The translations under genes were made by a program, and so were the position numbers. Source: Actinomycetota bacterium (GTDB taxonomy: Bacteria; Actinomycetota; Thermoleophilia; Solirubrobacterales; 70-9). Taken from it: a stretch of DNA of 52,190 bases. The notes below the pieces were generated by a model. It searched no databases. It saw only the letters and a program-made list of their open reading frames with translations, and was not told the DNA's origin. The stretch lies in NCBI GenBank assembly GCA_016870325.1, contig VGBV01000003.1, positions 1 through 52,190 on the forward strand, written 5' to 3'. Shown one piece after another: positions 9,142 to 18,871 of this stretch; the stretch's first letter is position 1, and every line of letters begins with the position of its first letter.

Positions 9142-10622
9142 CAGCCGCCCCGCAGCTCCGAACGCTTGATCTTGCCGCTCGGGGTCTTGGGCAGCTCGGG
9201 CGCGAACTCGACGATGCGGGGGTACTTGTAGGGTGCCGTGACGGACTTGACGTGATCCTGGAGCTCGCTCGCCAGCCGCTCCGAGGGCTCCCCTTCACGC
9301 AGCACGACGATCGCGCGGATCACGGAGCCGCGCTCGGGGTCGGGTGCGGCGACCGCCGCCGCCTCGGCGACCGCGGGGTGGGAGACGAGCGCCGACTCGA
9401 CCTCGAAGGGGCCGACGCGGTAGCCGGCGGTGACGATGATGTCGTCGTCGCGACCCTCGAACCAGAGGTATCCGTCCTCGTCGACGCGCACGCGGTCGCC
9501 GGTCCGCCACCACTCGCCGTCGAAGGGCTCCTCGCCCAGATAGCGGCTGAAGAAGGTCGGGTCCGTCGCCGGCCGCACCTGCAGCTCGCCGGTGCCGTCC
9601 GCCGACTCGGTGTCCCCGTCCTCGCCGGCGACGACGCGGGTCTCGACCCCGGGCAGCGGCCGGCCCATGGAGCCGTCCTTGGCCGGATCGGAGTCGCCCG
9701 GCCTCATGCCGGTGATCGCGCCCGTCTCGGTCTGGCCGTAGCCGTCGTGGATCGGGATCCCGACGCGCTCGCGGAAGAGGCGGATCACCTCCGGGTTGAG
9801 CGGCTCGCCGGCCGAGACCATGCGGCGCAGCGCGGGCGCCGGGCCGAGCTCGGCGCGCTTGGCGAGCATGCGGTATTCGGTCGGCGCCTGGCAGAGGACG
9901 CTGACGCCCTCGCGCTCGACCAGCCGCCAGCGTTCCTCGGGATCGAAACGGCCGTCGTGGATCACGGCCGCTGCGCCACGCAGCCAAGGGGCGATGAAGG
10001 CGTTGCGCGTGGACTTCGACCAGCCGGGGGCGGCGGTACACCAAGCGAGGTCGCCCTGCTGGGCCCCGAACCAGTGCTCGGCCTGAAGCCGCTGCCCGGC
10101 CAGGTAGCGCTGGGCGTAGACGGCGCCCCGCGGCTCCCCGGTCGTGCCCGAGGTGAAGATGATCACCGCGGGCTCGTCCTCGCCCAGCTCGACGGCCTCG
10201 GCCGGAGGCTCCTGACGATGGTCCTCGTCGAGGATCCGATCCAGCTCCTCGAGGCCCAGGCAGGCGACGCCGTCGGACATCTCGCCCAGCAGGTCCTCGT
10301 CGCCGATGCAGATGCGGGGCTCGGTGGCATCCACCCTCAGCTTCAGGTCGCCCCGCCGCAGCTGCGGGTTGCAGGGCAGCGCCACGGCGCCCATGCGCCA
10401 GCAGGCGAGCATCGCCAGCACCCATTCGACCCGGCTCCCCATCAGGGTCATGACGACGTCCCCCCGCCCGACCCCTCGCGCGGCGAGCGCACCGGAGAGG
10501 CCGGCGCTCATCGCGAACAGCTCGCCGAAGTGCCAGACCCGCCGCTCGCCCTCGGCGTCGATCGCCAGCAGCGCGGGGCGCGCGGAGGGAAAACGCTCGA
10601 CAACGTCGGTGATGAAGTTCAC
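9141..10622 (-). CDS. AMP-binding acyl-CoA synthetase (medium-chain/benzoate-like)
   Basis: A 493-aa ANL-superfamily adenylate-forming enzyme that would activate a carboxylic acid to its acyl-CoA. The P-loop is IIFTSGTTGEPRGAVYA. Other motifs are HDGYGQTETGAITGM (A5), WWRTGDRVRVDEDGYLWFEGR (A7-A8), and the C-terminal lysine motif PKTPSGKIKRSELR (A10). The pattern is closest to AcsM/benzoyl-CoA-ligase types. It begins with GTG at 10622 and is coupled to the MFS gene. Acid specificity cannot be read from the sequence. Confidence 0.9.
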   Translation of the reverse strand: MNFITDVVERFPSARPALLAIDAEGERRVWHFGELFAMSAGLSGALAARGVGRGDVVMTLMGSRVEWVLAMLACWRMGAVALPCNPQLRRGDLKLRVDATEPRICIGDEDLLGEMSDGVACLGLEELDRILDEDHRQEPPAEAVELGEDEPAVIIFTSGTTGEPRGAVYAQRYLAGQRLQAEHWFGAQQGDLAWCTAAPGWSKSTRNAFIAPWLRGAAAVIHDGRFDPEERWRLVEREGVSVLCQAPTEYRMLAKRAELGPAPALRRMVSAGEPLNPEVIRLFRERVGIPIHDGYGQTETGAITGMRPGDSDPAKDGSMGRPLPGVETRVVAGEDGDTESADGTGELQVRPATDPTFFSRYLGEEPFDGEWWRTGDRVRVDEDGYLWFEGRDDDIIVTAGYRVGPFEVESALVSHPAVAEAAAVAAPDPERGSVIRAIVVLREGEPSERLASELQDHVKSVTAPYKYPRIVEFAPELPKTPSGKIKRSELRGG

Positions 10623-10667
10623 GGGCGGCAGTGTGCCGCAGCGGGATGGTCGGGCGTGGTTTCGCCC

Positions 10668-10913
10668 TTAGCGCCGGAGCTCGGTCCCGTCGTAGAGCTT
10701 CTTGATGACGACGGCGCCGTCGGGCGCCGCGTCGAGGCAGAGCTCGCAGAGCACGCACTCGTCGACGTTGCCGGCGACGACCTCGACGCCCGAGTCCGTG
10801 GCCTCGAAGATGTCCACTGGGCAGACCTCCTCGAGCTTTCGGGCCAGCTCGGCGTCGCCGGCCACGGAGTCCTCGACGACGACCTCGATGAAGGTGCCCG
10901 CCGCGGAGCTCAC
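10668..10913 (-). CDS. Single-cluster [4Fe-4S] ferredoxin-like protein
   Basis: An 81-aa protein with cysteines C31 (in EVCPVDIF), C53, C56 and C59 (DECVLCELCLDAAP). The usual fourth cysteine of C-x-x-C-x-x-C-x-x-x-C-P is replaced by Ala. The lone upstream Cys-Pro would complete one cluster, as in FixX and the ETF-quinone oxidoreductase tail, so one [4Fe-4S] cluster is expected. GTG 10913 overlaps the sucD stop in GTGA, so it is the third gene of a sucC-sucD operon. A likely role is electron acceptor for a 2-oxoacid:ferredoxin oxidoreductase that makes succinyl-CoA, but no such enzyme is in the window. Confidence 0.78.
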   Translation of the reverse strand: MSSAAGTFIEVVVEDSVAGDAELARKLEEVCPVDIFEATDSGVEVVAGNVDECVLCELCLDAAPDGAVVIKKLYDGTELRR

Positions 10914-11818
10914 CCGAGCTGCTCCTTGACCCGCTCGGGGATCTCGTCGATCCGCTCAACGACCGGGATTCCCGCCTCCTGGAGCCGTGCGATCTTCTGG
11001 GTGGCGGAGTCCTCCTCGCCCTCGACGATCGTGCCCGCGTGGCCGAAGCTCATCCCCTGCATCTCCTCGTCGTCCATGAACTTGCCGGCCATGAAGGCGA
11101 CGATCGGCAGCTTCGACTTGGTCTCGCGCTGCCAGTCCACCAGCTCGGCCTCCATGCGCCCGCCCGGCTCGGTGTAGATAACGATCGCCTCGGTCTCGGG
11201 GTCCTGCTCGAACATGGGCATGAGCTCGGCGTAGGTGGAGCCGATGATCGCGTCGCCGCCGATCGAGACCGCGGTCGAGACGCCCAGGCCGGCGGCGGTG
11301 AGCGTCGATGAGATCTCGGTGGTCATCCCTCCCGAGCGGGACATGACGCCGATCTTGCCCGGGTTGTAGGCCTTGGCCGCGTCCTTGGCCGGGCCGCCGA
11401 TGCCGCCCATCTTGCAGACGCCGGGGACGATCAGGCCGAGGCAGTTGGGGCCGATGATGCGGGCGCCGCGCTCGCCGGCGAGCTCGACGGCCTCGGCGAC
11501 GTCGCGGCGGGGGATGCGCTCGGTGACGACGACGATCAGCTCGATCCCGTTCTCGATCGCCTCGAAGATCGCGTCCTTGGTGAAGGCGGGGGGGACCGTG
11601 ATCACTGAGCCGTCGATCGGGCCGCCGTGGTGCTCGACGGCCTGCTGGACGGTGTCGAAGACGGGGACGCCGTGGACCTCGCGGCCCCTGCGGCCGGGGG
11701 TGACGCCGCCGACGATCCGGGATCCGTAGTCCAGGCACTCCCTGGTCAGGTTCACGGCCTCGCGCCCGGTGATCCCCTGGACGATGAAGGTGGAGTCCTC
11801 CGACAGCAGAATCGACAT
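10910..11818 (-). CDS. sucD: Succinyl-CoA synthetase alpha subunit
   Basis: 302 aa. With SucC it interconverts succinyl-CoA and succinate with substrate-level phosphorylation in the TCA cycle. The N-terminal CoA-binding Rossmann part shows FIVQGITGREA, the middle has GPNCLGLIVPG, and the phosphorylated active-site histidine lies in MSFGHAGTIVEG near residue 245. ATG 11818 shares a base with the sucC stop (TGATG), so the two are translationally coupled, and the frame upstream of it is only open by chance. Confidence 0.95.
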   Translation of the reverse strand: MSILLSEDSTFIVQGITGREAVNLTRECLDYGSRIVGGVTPGRRGREVHGVPVFDTVQQAVEHHGGPIDGSVITVPPAFTKDAIFEAIENGIELIVVVTERIPRRDVAEAVELAGERGARIIGPNCLGLIVPGVCKMGGIGGPAKDAAKAYNPGKIGVMSRSGGMTTEISSTLTAAGLGVSTAVSIGGDAIIGSTYAELMPMFEQDPETEAIVIYTEPGGRMEAELVDWQRETKSKLPIVAFMAGKFMDDEEMQGMSFGHAGTIVEGEEDSATQKIARLQEAGIPVVERIDEIPERVKEQLG

Positions 11819-13032
11819 CAGCCGCCTCCCTGGACCTTCTCGACGGCTTCGCCGGCCGCCTCCCACATCGAGGTGCCGCGGTCGCGGAACTCGATCCCGT
11901 ACTTGCCCAGGATCTTCGCGCCCTCCTCCTCCCAGGCGCCCGGGATGCGGAAGACGGCGATCGTCTCCGCCGGGTCCTTGCCGAGCTCGAGGCAGGCCGC
12001 GATCACGCCGCGGGCGACGATGTCCACCCGTGTGTTGGAGACGATCGACATCATCACCGCGATCTTCTCGACCCCGTCCTTCTTCAGCACCTCCATCGCC
12101 AGGCCCTTGGACTTGGCGACCGACGGGTTGCCGCCGATCTCGGCGTAGTTGGCGGGACGCCCGCCCTGGCTGCGGATCGCGTCGGTCAGGGTCAGCGATC
12201 CGCCTCCGGCCCCGATCACGAGCCCGAGGTCGCCGTCGAAGCCGTGGTCCTTGCCCTGGATCACGCCGCGGTGATCGGCCTCGTCTATCGCCTTGACGTT
12301 GCGCTCGAACTCCGATGGCTCGTAGGTCTCGCGGGGCTCCTCGAGCTCGACGCCGATCTCGGACAGCATGTTCTTGTGGCGGCCGACCGCCTCGTCCTCC
12401 ATCTCCATGTGGGCGTCCAGCGCGACGAAGGAGCCGTCGGCGAGGCGGGCGACGGGGTTGATCTCGGCCAGGGTCATGTCGTAGTCGCGCTGCAGCTGGG
12501 CGAGGCGGGCGAGGATCGGGGTGGCGCGGGTCAGCTCCCGGCCGGTGAGGCCACCGGCCGCCGCGACGACCTCCTTCGCCCGGAAGTCGGGGATCGGCTG
12601 CAGGTTCGAGAGGTGGCCGCGGCCGACGTGGTCGGGGTGCTGCTCGGCGACCTCCTCGATGTCGATGCCTCCCATGTCGCTGAAGAGCATCATCGGCCGC
12701 TTCGCTCGCCCGTCCCAGAGCACAGCGGCGTAGTACTCCTGCTCGACCTCGGCCTTGGGGTCCACCAGCACTCCGGCGGGCATGTGCCCGCCGATCTCCA
12801 GCTTCAGGATCTCCTCGGCGTGCTGGGCCGCCTCGTCCGGGGTGTCGGCGAACTTGACCCCGCCCGCCTTCATGCGGCCGCCGGTCAGCACCTGGGACTT
12901 GATCACGGTCGGGCCGCCGATCCGCCCGGCCGCCGCCCGCGCCTCGTCGGCGGTCTCGGCGAAGCCGTAGTCGGTGACGGGGATCCCGGCCCGCTCGACG
13001 ATCCGGCGGCTCTCGTACTCGTAGAAGCGCAT
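11818..13032 (-). CDS. sucC: Succinyl-CoA synthetase beta subunit
   Basis: 404 aa, ATP-grasp fold; supplies the nucleotide and succinate sites. Visible elements are the N-terminal MRFYEYESRRIVERAGIPV, VIKSQVLTGGRMKAGGVKFA (nucleotide-binding Lys/Arg), LAEINPVARL with the metal-binding Glu/Asn, and VIGAGGGSLTLTDAI then GGRPANYAEIGG in the C-terminal domain. ATG 13032 gives the standard family N-terminus. First gene of sucC-sucD-ferredoxin. Confidence 0.95.
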   Translation of the reverse strand: MRFYEYESRRIVERAGIPVTDYGFAETADEARAAAGRIGGPTVIKSQVLTGGRMKAGGVKFADTPDEAAQHAEEILKLEIGGHMPAGVLVDPKAEVEQEYYAAVLWDGRAKRPMMLFSDMGGIDIEEVAEQHPDHVGRGHLSNLQPIPDFRAKEVVAAAGGLTGRELTRATPILARLAQLQRDYDMTLAEINPVARLADGSFVALDAHMEMEDEAVGRHKNMLSEIGVELEEPRETYEPSEFERNVKAIDEADHRGVIQGKDHGFDGDLGLVIGAGGGSLTLTDAIRSQGGRPANYAEIGGNPSVAKSKGLAMEVLKKDGVEKIAVMMSIVSNTRVDIVARGVIAACLELGKDPAETIAVFRIPGAWEEEGAKILGKYGIEFRDRGTSMWEAAGEAVEKVQGGG

Positions 13033-13088
13033 CGGCGGCGGAAGGCTAGCGGGCGCCAGGTCGCACGGCATCTACGCTCTCGGGCGCG

Positions 13089-13995
13089 ATGACGTCCGGG
13101 CTCCTGTTCCAAGAGATCGCCGCCGGCTAGGAGCCGGACGAGCGCGGCGAGGACGCGGTCAAGCTCGCCGAGCTGCTCGCGGTGACCAGCGGCGGGGTCG
13201 CGCGCAGCGAGCGCACCGAGGGGGAGCCGGCGGGGCGTGGGCTGCAGCGGCTGGCGGAGCGGGGCGAGGCAGACCTGATAGTGCTCGGGTCAACCCACGC
13301 GCCGCGATCGGCTCGGTGGCCCCGGGCAGCGTCGCCGAGCACCTGCTCTCGGGCGGCCCCTGCCCGATCGCGATCGCGCCCCGCGGCTACGCGAGGGCGC
13401 GCGCGGTTCTCGCGGCCGAGGGCGCGGGCCAGGACGCCTACGACGTCCCGGCGGGCTCCCCCTGCCGCTGGTGAGGGAGGCGATGCGGGTGGTCGCCATC
13501 GGCTTCAACGACACTCCAGAGTCCCAGGCCGCTCTGGATCTGGGGACGCCCATCGCCGCCAGGGCGAGGGCGAGGTCTGGGTGATCGGGGTCTCCGAGGT
13601 CGTTCCGGGCGTGCCGGGTGCGGCAGGGGCCTCGGCACCGCCGCCGGGGCCGACACAGGGGCAACACGCCACCCGCCGCCGGGGCCGACACCGGGGCAAC
13701 ACGCCACCCGCCGCCGGGGCCGACACCGGGGCAACACGCCACCCGCCGCCTCGAAGACGCCGTGCACGAGGCCGCCGCCATGCCCGCGGAGATGCGGGCG
13801 CTGCCGCTGCACGAGCGCGGAGAGCCCGTCGAGCGCCTGCTGGAGCGGGCGGGCCAGGGGGTGGACCTGCTGCTGCTCGGCTCCCGCGGCTTCGGGCCGC
13901 TGATGCGGGTGCTGCTTGGGAACGTCGCGGCGCGGGTGATCAGCCGCACCGCCTGCCCGGTGATGGTCGTGCCTCGCCCCGGCGCCGGGTCCTGA
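13089..13995 (+). pseudogene. Universal stress protein (tandem UspA), disrupted
   Basis: Fragments of a two-domain UspA protein lie in order but in several frames. The first domain shows DAVKLAELL, then ADLIVLGSTH, then after a 1-base deletion near 13298 AAIGSVAPGSVAEHLLSGG with PCPIAIAPRGYA. The second shows MRVVAIGFNDTPESQAAL at 13483, VWVIGVSEVVPG after another shift, and LLLLGSRGFGPLM with ACPVMVVPR at the end. An in-frame TAG follows the first 13 codons, part of the first domain is missing, and a 35-bp repeat triplication breaks the second. It is not expected to make a functional protein unless the shifts are sequencing errors. Confidence 0.8.
13646..13750 (+). repeat. 35-bp direct tandem repeat, three copies
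   Basis: Three head-to-tail units at 13646-13680, 13681-13715 and 13716-13750; unit 1 differs from the other two at one base (ACACAG versus ACACCG). The unit length is not a multiple of three. The array lies inside the second UspA domain, and reading through exactly one unit keeps the flanking UspA frames joined. Confidence 0.93.
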
Positions 13996-14289
13996 GCGCC
14001 CGGCCGCCCATCGCTGCTACCAGCCGCGGCGCTCGCGGTCGGTGTTGTCGAAGCTGTGGGGCGGGTGGCGGAGAATCTGTCGGCGCAGGCGAACCTCGTG
14101 GACCGCAAACAGAGCCAGCAGCACCAGGCAGCCGATAGGCCAGCCAGCCTACCTGCCGCGGCGTGTGCCAACATCCGGGCCCCGGGCGGGACGATCGGGA
14201 AGGCGGTTTCGCCTGCCTCCCGGCCGTCCGAGGCGCATTCCCCGGACGCTCGGTCGAACAGCGTCCCCGAACAAGGAGTCCGATCTTCC

Positions 14290-16101
14290 GTGAGTGACAG
14301 CGCCGCCGCCACCGAGGCACCGACCAAGCACGCCGAGATGATCGCATGGGTGGATCGGATCGCCGAGCTGACCGGGCCCGACGATGTCCACTGGTGTGAC
14401 GGCAGCGCCGAAGAGTACGACCGCCTAGCCCAGGGGCTGGTGGACGCCGGCACGTTCGAGAAGCTCTCGCAGGCCAAGCGGCCGAACTCCTACCTGGCTC
14501 GCTCCTCGCCCTCCGACGTCGCCCGGGTCGAGGACCGGACGTTCATCTGCACGGAGTCCGAGCGCGACGCCGGGCCGACCAACAACTGGCGCGACCCGGC
14601 CGAGATGCGCGGCGAGCTCGAGGGACTGTTCAGGGGCTCGATGAAGGGCCGCACGATGTACGTCGTCCCCTTCTCGATGGGGCCGATCGGCTCCGAGATC
14701 GCCCAGGCAGGCGTGCAGCTCACCGATTCGGCCTACGCCGCGGTCTCGATGCGGATCATGACCCGGATGGGCGCCAAGGCCCTCGAGGCGCTCGGCACCG
14801 ACGGGGCCTTCGTGCCCTGCGTGCACTCGGTCGGGATGCCGCTCGCCGACGGCGCCGAGGACGTGCCCTGGCCGTGCAACGAGACCAAATACATCGTCCA
14901 CTACCCCGAGACGCGCGAGATCTGGTCCTTCGGCTCGGGCTACGGCGGCAACGCGCTGCTCGGCAAGAAGTGCTTCGCGCTGCGGATCGCCTCGGCGATG
15001 GCGCGCGACGAGGGCTGGATGGCCGAGCACATGCTGATCCTGAAGCTGACCTCACCCGAGGGGAATGTCAAGTACGCGACCGGAGCCTTCCCGTCGGCCT
15101 GCGGCAAGACCAACCTGGCGATGCTGATTCCGACGCTGCCCGACTGGAAGGTCGAGACGATCGGCGATGACATCGCCTGGATGAAGTTCGGCGAGGACGG
15201 CACGCTCTACGCCGTCAACCCCGAGGCCGGCTTCTTCGGCGTCGCGCCGAACACCTCCTACAAGACCAACCCGAACGCGATGGCGATGATCGAGCGCAAC
15301 ACGATCTTCACCAACTGCGCCGAGACCGATGGCGACGTCTGGTGGGAGGGGATGACCGGCGAGCCGCCGGACAGCGCCGTGGACTGGAAGGGCAGCGAGT
15401 GGACGCCGGACTCCGACGACCCGGCCGCGCACCCGAACGCCCGCTTCACGACGCCCGCCGCGCAGTGCCCCTCGATCGCGCCGGAGTGGGAGGACCCCGC
15501 CGGCGTCCCGATCGACGCCTTCCTCTTCGGCGGCCGCCGCTCGACGACCGTGCCTCTTGTGTTCGAGTGCCGCGACTGGGAGCACGCGGTCTTCACCGGG
15601 GCGGTCATGTCCTCGGAGACGACCGCGGCCCAGGCCGGCGAGGTCGGCAAGCTGCGCTTCGACCCGATGGCGATGCTGCCCTTCTGCGGCTACAACATGG
15701 CCGACTACTTCGGCCATTGGCTGGCGCTCGGCGGGCGAGAGGGCGCGCAGCTGCCCAAGGTCTTCCACGTCAACTGGTTCCGCAAGAACGAGGACGGCAA
15801 GTTCCTCTGGCCCGGCTTCGGCGAGAACAGCCGCGTGCTCGAGTGGGTCTTCCGCCGCTGCGACGGCGAGGGCGAGGTGGCCGACTCGGCGCTCGGCCTG
15901 CTGCCCGCCGAGGGCGACCTCAACACCGAGGGCCTGGAGATCTCCTCGGAGACGCTGACGGAGCTGCTCAGCGTGGACGACGGGGCCCTGCGCGCCCAGC
16001 TCCCGCAGGTCGAGGAGCATCTGGCGCAGTTCGGCGACGACCTTCCGGGGGAGATCAGCGCCCAGCTCGAGGGACTGAAACAGCGCCTGGGCCCGGCCTG
16101 A
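14290..16101 (+). CDS. pckG: Phosphoenolpyruvate carboxykinase (GTP)
   Basis: 603 aa. Converts oxaloacetate plus GTP to PEP, CO2 and GDP, the entry to gluconeogenesis. The GTP-type P-loop [12 protein letters not shown] with the reactive cysteine lies at about residues 267-278, followed by GDDIAWMKF (metal site), [24 protein letters not shown] and [19 protein letters not shown]. The GTG at 14290 is chosen because AAGGAG precedes it by 11 bases and the protein then begins near the family start; the frame is open further upstream by chance. It is a single-gene unit after the UspA remnant. It would draw on malate made by the ethylmalonyl-CoA genes nearby. Confidence 0.96.
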   Translation: MSDSAAATEAPTKHAEMIAWVDRIAELTGPDDVHWCDGSAEEYDRLAQGLVDAGTFEKLSQAKRPNSYLARSSPSDVARVEDRTFICTESERDAGPTNNWRDPAEMRGELEGLFRGSMKGRTMYVVPFSMGPIGSEIAQAGVQLTDSAYAAVSMRIMTRMGAKALEALGTDGAFVPCVHSVGMPLADGAEDVPWPCNETKYIVHYPETREIWSFGSGYGGNALLGKKCFALRIASAMARDEGWMAEHMLILKLTSPEGNVKYATGAFPSACGKTNLAMLIPTLPDWKVETIGDDIAWMKFGEDGTLYAVNPEAGFFGVAPNTSYKTNPNAMAMIERNTIFTNCAETDGDVWWEGMTGEPPDSAVDWKGSEWTPDSDDPAAHPNARFTTPAAQCPSIAPEWEDPAGVPIDAFLFGGRRSTTVPLVFECRDWEHAVFTGAVMSSETTAAQAGEVGKLRFDPMAMLPFCGYNMADYFGHWLALGGREGAQLPKVFHVNWFRKNEDGKFLWPGFGENSRVLEWVFRRCDGEGEVADSALGLLPAEGDLNTEGLEISSETLTELLSVDDGALRAQLPQVEEHLAQFGDDLPGEISAQLEGLKQRLGPA

Positions 16102-16219
16102 GCAGCAGCCGCCCGCTTGGTGATCGCGTAGCGTTCATTCGATTGAACGCAGGTTCGCTCAGTCAAGCGGTACACAGCCGGCGCTAGGTGAGCGAGACCC
16201 TCCAGGCACCCAACCGACG

Positions 16220-16961
16220 GTGCGCCATCGCTTTCTGGGGAAGGCGCCGGGAAACTGTCTTGCCCCACCGCTCTCGGCCGGCAATCCGGTCGACGGTGAC
16301 GAGGACCCGGAGGCGCCGGATCCGCCGGCCAACGTCAGCATCCCCGTCGACGGCGGCCAGGGGAGCATCGACGTCACCTACAAGGCCGACAAGTCGCTGG
16401 ACTTCACGGCCTCGGCCGGATATGTGGTCGTGGACGTGTTCGTCAAGGGCGGCACGGGCACCAACTGGTACGCCTACAACCCCGGCGTCTCGAGCGACAC
16501 CGGTCTGTTCGCACCGCTGAACAACGGGGGACAGCGAGCCGGAGTCAGCCACGCCGTGTTCTGCTGGCTGCCCGCGGTGCAGGTCTCCGAGTGGTGCTCG
16601 CCAGGGTTCTGGAAGAACAACGCCGACAAGCACGGCGCAAGCGCCTGGCCGGTGCCGACCAACACGAAGTACGAGAGCGTGATCGGCACCCCGGCCCCCG
16701 CGGGCGGCATCCTGGGTCCGAATCCGATCAACGGTCATGACCCGACGCTGCTGCAGGTCCTCAAGTCCCCGAAGACATGCTTCGGGGCGACCAACCAGGG
16801 CGCCGCGTTCAACGCGGTGGGGACCTACCTCAGCATCGAGGCTGGCTTGACGAACGTTGTCGAAGGCACCGACAACTGCCCGATCAACCAGCACGGCGAG
16901 AGGGTCTGGCGGCACCGGTTCAACGCCGTACGAAGGCCGCGGCGGCCGGAGGATCCAGTAG
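16220..16961 (+). pseudogene. CSPGFWKN-motif secreted protein, apparently damaged
   Basis: The frame encodes an extracellular-looking protein with a Pro-rich start (DGDEDPEAPDPPANVSI), a beta-rich region (VSIPVDGGQGSIDVTYKAD) and a cysteine motif EWCSPGFWKNNADKHG. That motif resembles the C-[TS]-P-G-[YF]-W-K-N module of secreted actinobacterial proteins, and is followed by KTCFGATNQGAAFNAVG and NCPINQHG. No signal peptide is readable in any frame before 16260. After NQHG (near 16900) the frame turns into Arg-rich translation and runs through the next gene, so an indel is likely. A frame with a stop at 16959-16961 is one possible true end. Function unknown. Confidence 0.5.
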
Positions 16962-17048
16962 GTCCTACGGCCGCCCGGCGTTCGAGGCGAGCCACCCGAA
17001 GTCGGCTCCGTCGGGAGCTCAGGGACCGACACGACCGGAGGACTTTCA

Positions 17049-17432
17049 ATGACGGCAGGATTTCTCAAGCCTCGCTACGCGCTCGCCGCCCTCGTCGTCG
17101 CCGCGGGCGTCTGCGCGGCTCTATTGACGGGCGGCCCCCCGGCCAAGGCCTCGCCGGCGACCGCCGCCTCGGTTTCGGTTGCCGGCACGCCGCCGAGCAC
17201 GGCCACGGCCAACCCCTACGCCCGCTACAAGCGCTGCAAGAACATCAGGTTCAGGAAGCGCCACTACCGCGTGGTGAAGCTGAGGATGCGCTGCAAGCCG
17301 GCCCGCCGCAATACGCGCTACGTGCTCAGGAAGCGCAAGCCGCCACGAGGCTGGACCTGCTCGATGCCGAACCTCCCGGTCAACGGGGTCTGCTCGCAGA
17401 AGCGCCAGCGGTTCGCTTTCCGCCTCGTCTAG
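17049..17432 (+). CDS. Small basic secreted protein, unknown function
   Basis: 127 aa. Residues 1-35 form a signal peptide or anchor (LAALVVAAGVCAALLTGG, then PPAKASPA). The mature part is strongly basic, with the repeated look of KRCKNIRFRKRHYRVVKLR, KPARRNTRYVLRKRK and four cysteines that could form two disulfides. GGAGGA ends six bases before the ATG, one of the best ribosome sites here. I recognise no family. A role in binding anionic cell-wall polymers fits the composition but is a guess. The start lies inside the over-long frame of the CSPGFWKN protein, which supports that frame being damaged. Confidence 0.65.
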   Translation: MTAGFLKPRYALAALVVAAGVCAALLTGGPPAKASPATAASVSVAGTPPSTATANPYARYKRCKNIRFRKRHYRVVKLRMRCKPARRNTRYVLRKRKPPRGWTCSMPNLPVNGVCSQKRQRFAFRLV

Positions 17433-17498
17433 GTCCTGCCCGGAGAAGACGGCAGCACAGACTTGCGGTGGCCCTCGGGTGCGCATAGGATCGAGCCG

Positions 17499-18863
17499 AT
17501 GGTCGAGACGACCAAGTTCCTACTAGGCGAGGACGAGATCCCCACGCGGTGGGTGAACCTGCTGGCCGACCTGCCCGGCGATCCGCCTCCGCCGCCGCTC
17601 AGCCCGCAGACCGGGGAGCCCGCCGGGCCGGACGACCTCAGCCCGATCTTCGCGATGGGCCTGATCACCCAGGAGGTCTCGGCCGAGCCCGAGATCGAGA
17701 TCCCCGAGGAGGTCCGCGACATCTACCGGCTCTGGCGCCCGACGCCGCTGCTGCGCGCGCGCCGCCTCGAGCGCGAGCTCGACACCCCCGCCCACATCTA
17801 CTTCAAGTACGAGGGGGTCTCGCCGGCCGGGTCCCACAAGCCGAACTCGGCCGTGCCGCAGGCCTACTTCAACAAGCAGGAGGGCGTGCGCAAGCTCGTC
17901 ACCGAGACCGGCGCCGGCCAGTGGGGCTCGGCGCTGGCGCTCGCCTGCCGCCTGTTCGACCTCGAGTGCGAGGTGTTCATGGTCGGCGTCAGCTACGACC
18001 AGAAGCCCTATCGCCGGGCGATGATGGAGACATGGGCCGCGACCGTGCACCGCAGCCCCTCGGAGCTGACCGAGGCGGGGCGCTCCCAGGCGGCGCACGA
18101 GTCGGGCAGCCTCGGGATCGCCATATCGGAGGCGGTCGAGGTCGCCGCGGGCGCCGAGGACACCAACTACACGCTGGGGTCGGTGCTGAACCACGTCTGC
18201 CTGCACCAGACGGTCGTCGGCCAGGAGGCGATCCGGCAGATGGAGATGGCCGGCGAGGCCCCCGACGTGGTCGTCGGCTGCGTCGGCGGCGGCTCCAACT
18301 TCGCCGGCATCGCCTACCCGTTCCTGCGCGACAAGCTCCGCGGTGGGTCCGGCCCCCGCTTCCTCGCCGCCGAGCCCGCCGCGTGCCCGACGCTGACCCG
18401 CGGCCGCTACGCCTACGACTACGGGGACACCGTCGGCATGACCCCGCTGATGCCGATGTACACCCTGGGGCACGACTTCGTGCCACCGCCCGTCCACGCC
18501 GGCGGCCTGCGCTATCACGGCGACGCGCCCAGCCTCTGCGCCCTCGTCAAGGAGGGTCTGGTGGAGGCGGTCGCCGTCAAGCAGACCGCCGCCTTCGAGG
18601 CGGCGGTCCGCTTCGCGCGCTGCGAGGGGATCATCCCCGCGCCCGAGCCGGCGCACGCGCTGCGAGCCGCCTTCGACGAGGCCGAGGCGGCCAGACAGGC
18701 GGGCGAGGAGCGGGTGATCCTGGTCAACGTCTGCGGCCACGGCCACTTCGACATGGCGGCCTACGACGCCCACCTGCGCGGGGAGCTGGAGGATCTCGAC
18801 ATGCCCGAATCCGAGCTCGAGGCGTCGCTCGAACGACTGCCCGAGGCGCCTGCCCTGGGCTAG
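17499..18863 (+). CDS. TrpB-like (TrpB2 type) PLP-dependent enzyme
   Basis: 454 aa, beta-replacement PLP fold. The PLP lysine lies in [18 protein letters not shown], the phosphate loop is [11 protein letters not shown], and [16 protein letters not shown] and [18 protein letters not shown] are typical of the TrpB2 group. TrpB2 is longer than TrpB1 by an N-terminal extension, seen here in residues 1-70. It converts indole and serine to tryptophan or acts as a serine deaminase, and does not rely on TrpA. ATG 17499 is preferred over an upstream open frame. No trp gene is nearby, so an indole-salvage role is likely. Confidence 0.9.
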   Translation: MVETTKFLLGEDEIPTRWVNLLADLPGDPPPPPLSPQTGEPAGPDDLSPIFAMGLITQEVSAEPEIEIPEEVRDIYRLWRPTPLLRARRLERELDTPAHIYFKYEGVSPAGSHKPNSAVPQAYFNKQEGVRKLVTETGAGQWGSALALACRLFDLECEVFMVGVSYDQKPYRRAMMETWAATVHRSPSELTEAGRSQAAHESGSLGIAISEAVEVAAGAEDTNYTLGSVLNHVCLHQTVVGQEAIRQMEMAGEAPDVVVGCVGGGSNFAGIAYPFLRDKLRGGSGPRFLAAEPAACPTLTRGRYAYDYGDTVGMTPLMPMYTLGHDFVPPPVHAGGLRYHGDAPSLCALVKEGLVEAVAVKQTAAFEAAVRFARCEGIIPAPEPAHALRAAFDEAEAARQAGEERVILVNVCGHGHFDMAAYDAHLRGELEDLDMPESELEASLERLPEAPALG

Positions 18864-18871
18864 CCCGAAGC

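Noticed and set aside
13646-13750. Tandem 35-bp units as a CRISPR array
   Set aside because: The units are directly adjacent with no spacers, and no cas gene is present.
14017-14119. Possible 33-aa membrane peptide on the minus strand ([20 protein letters not shown] and a DRERRGW end)
   Set aside because: It has a protein-like pattern but no good start (an in-frame stop lies just upstream) and no ribosome site; probably a gene remnant.
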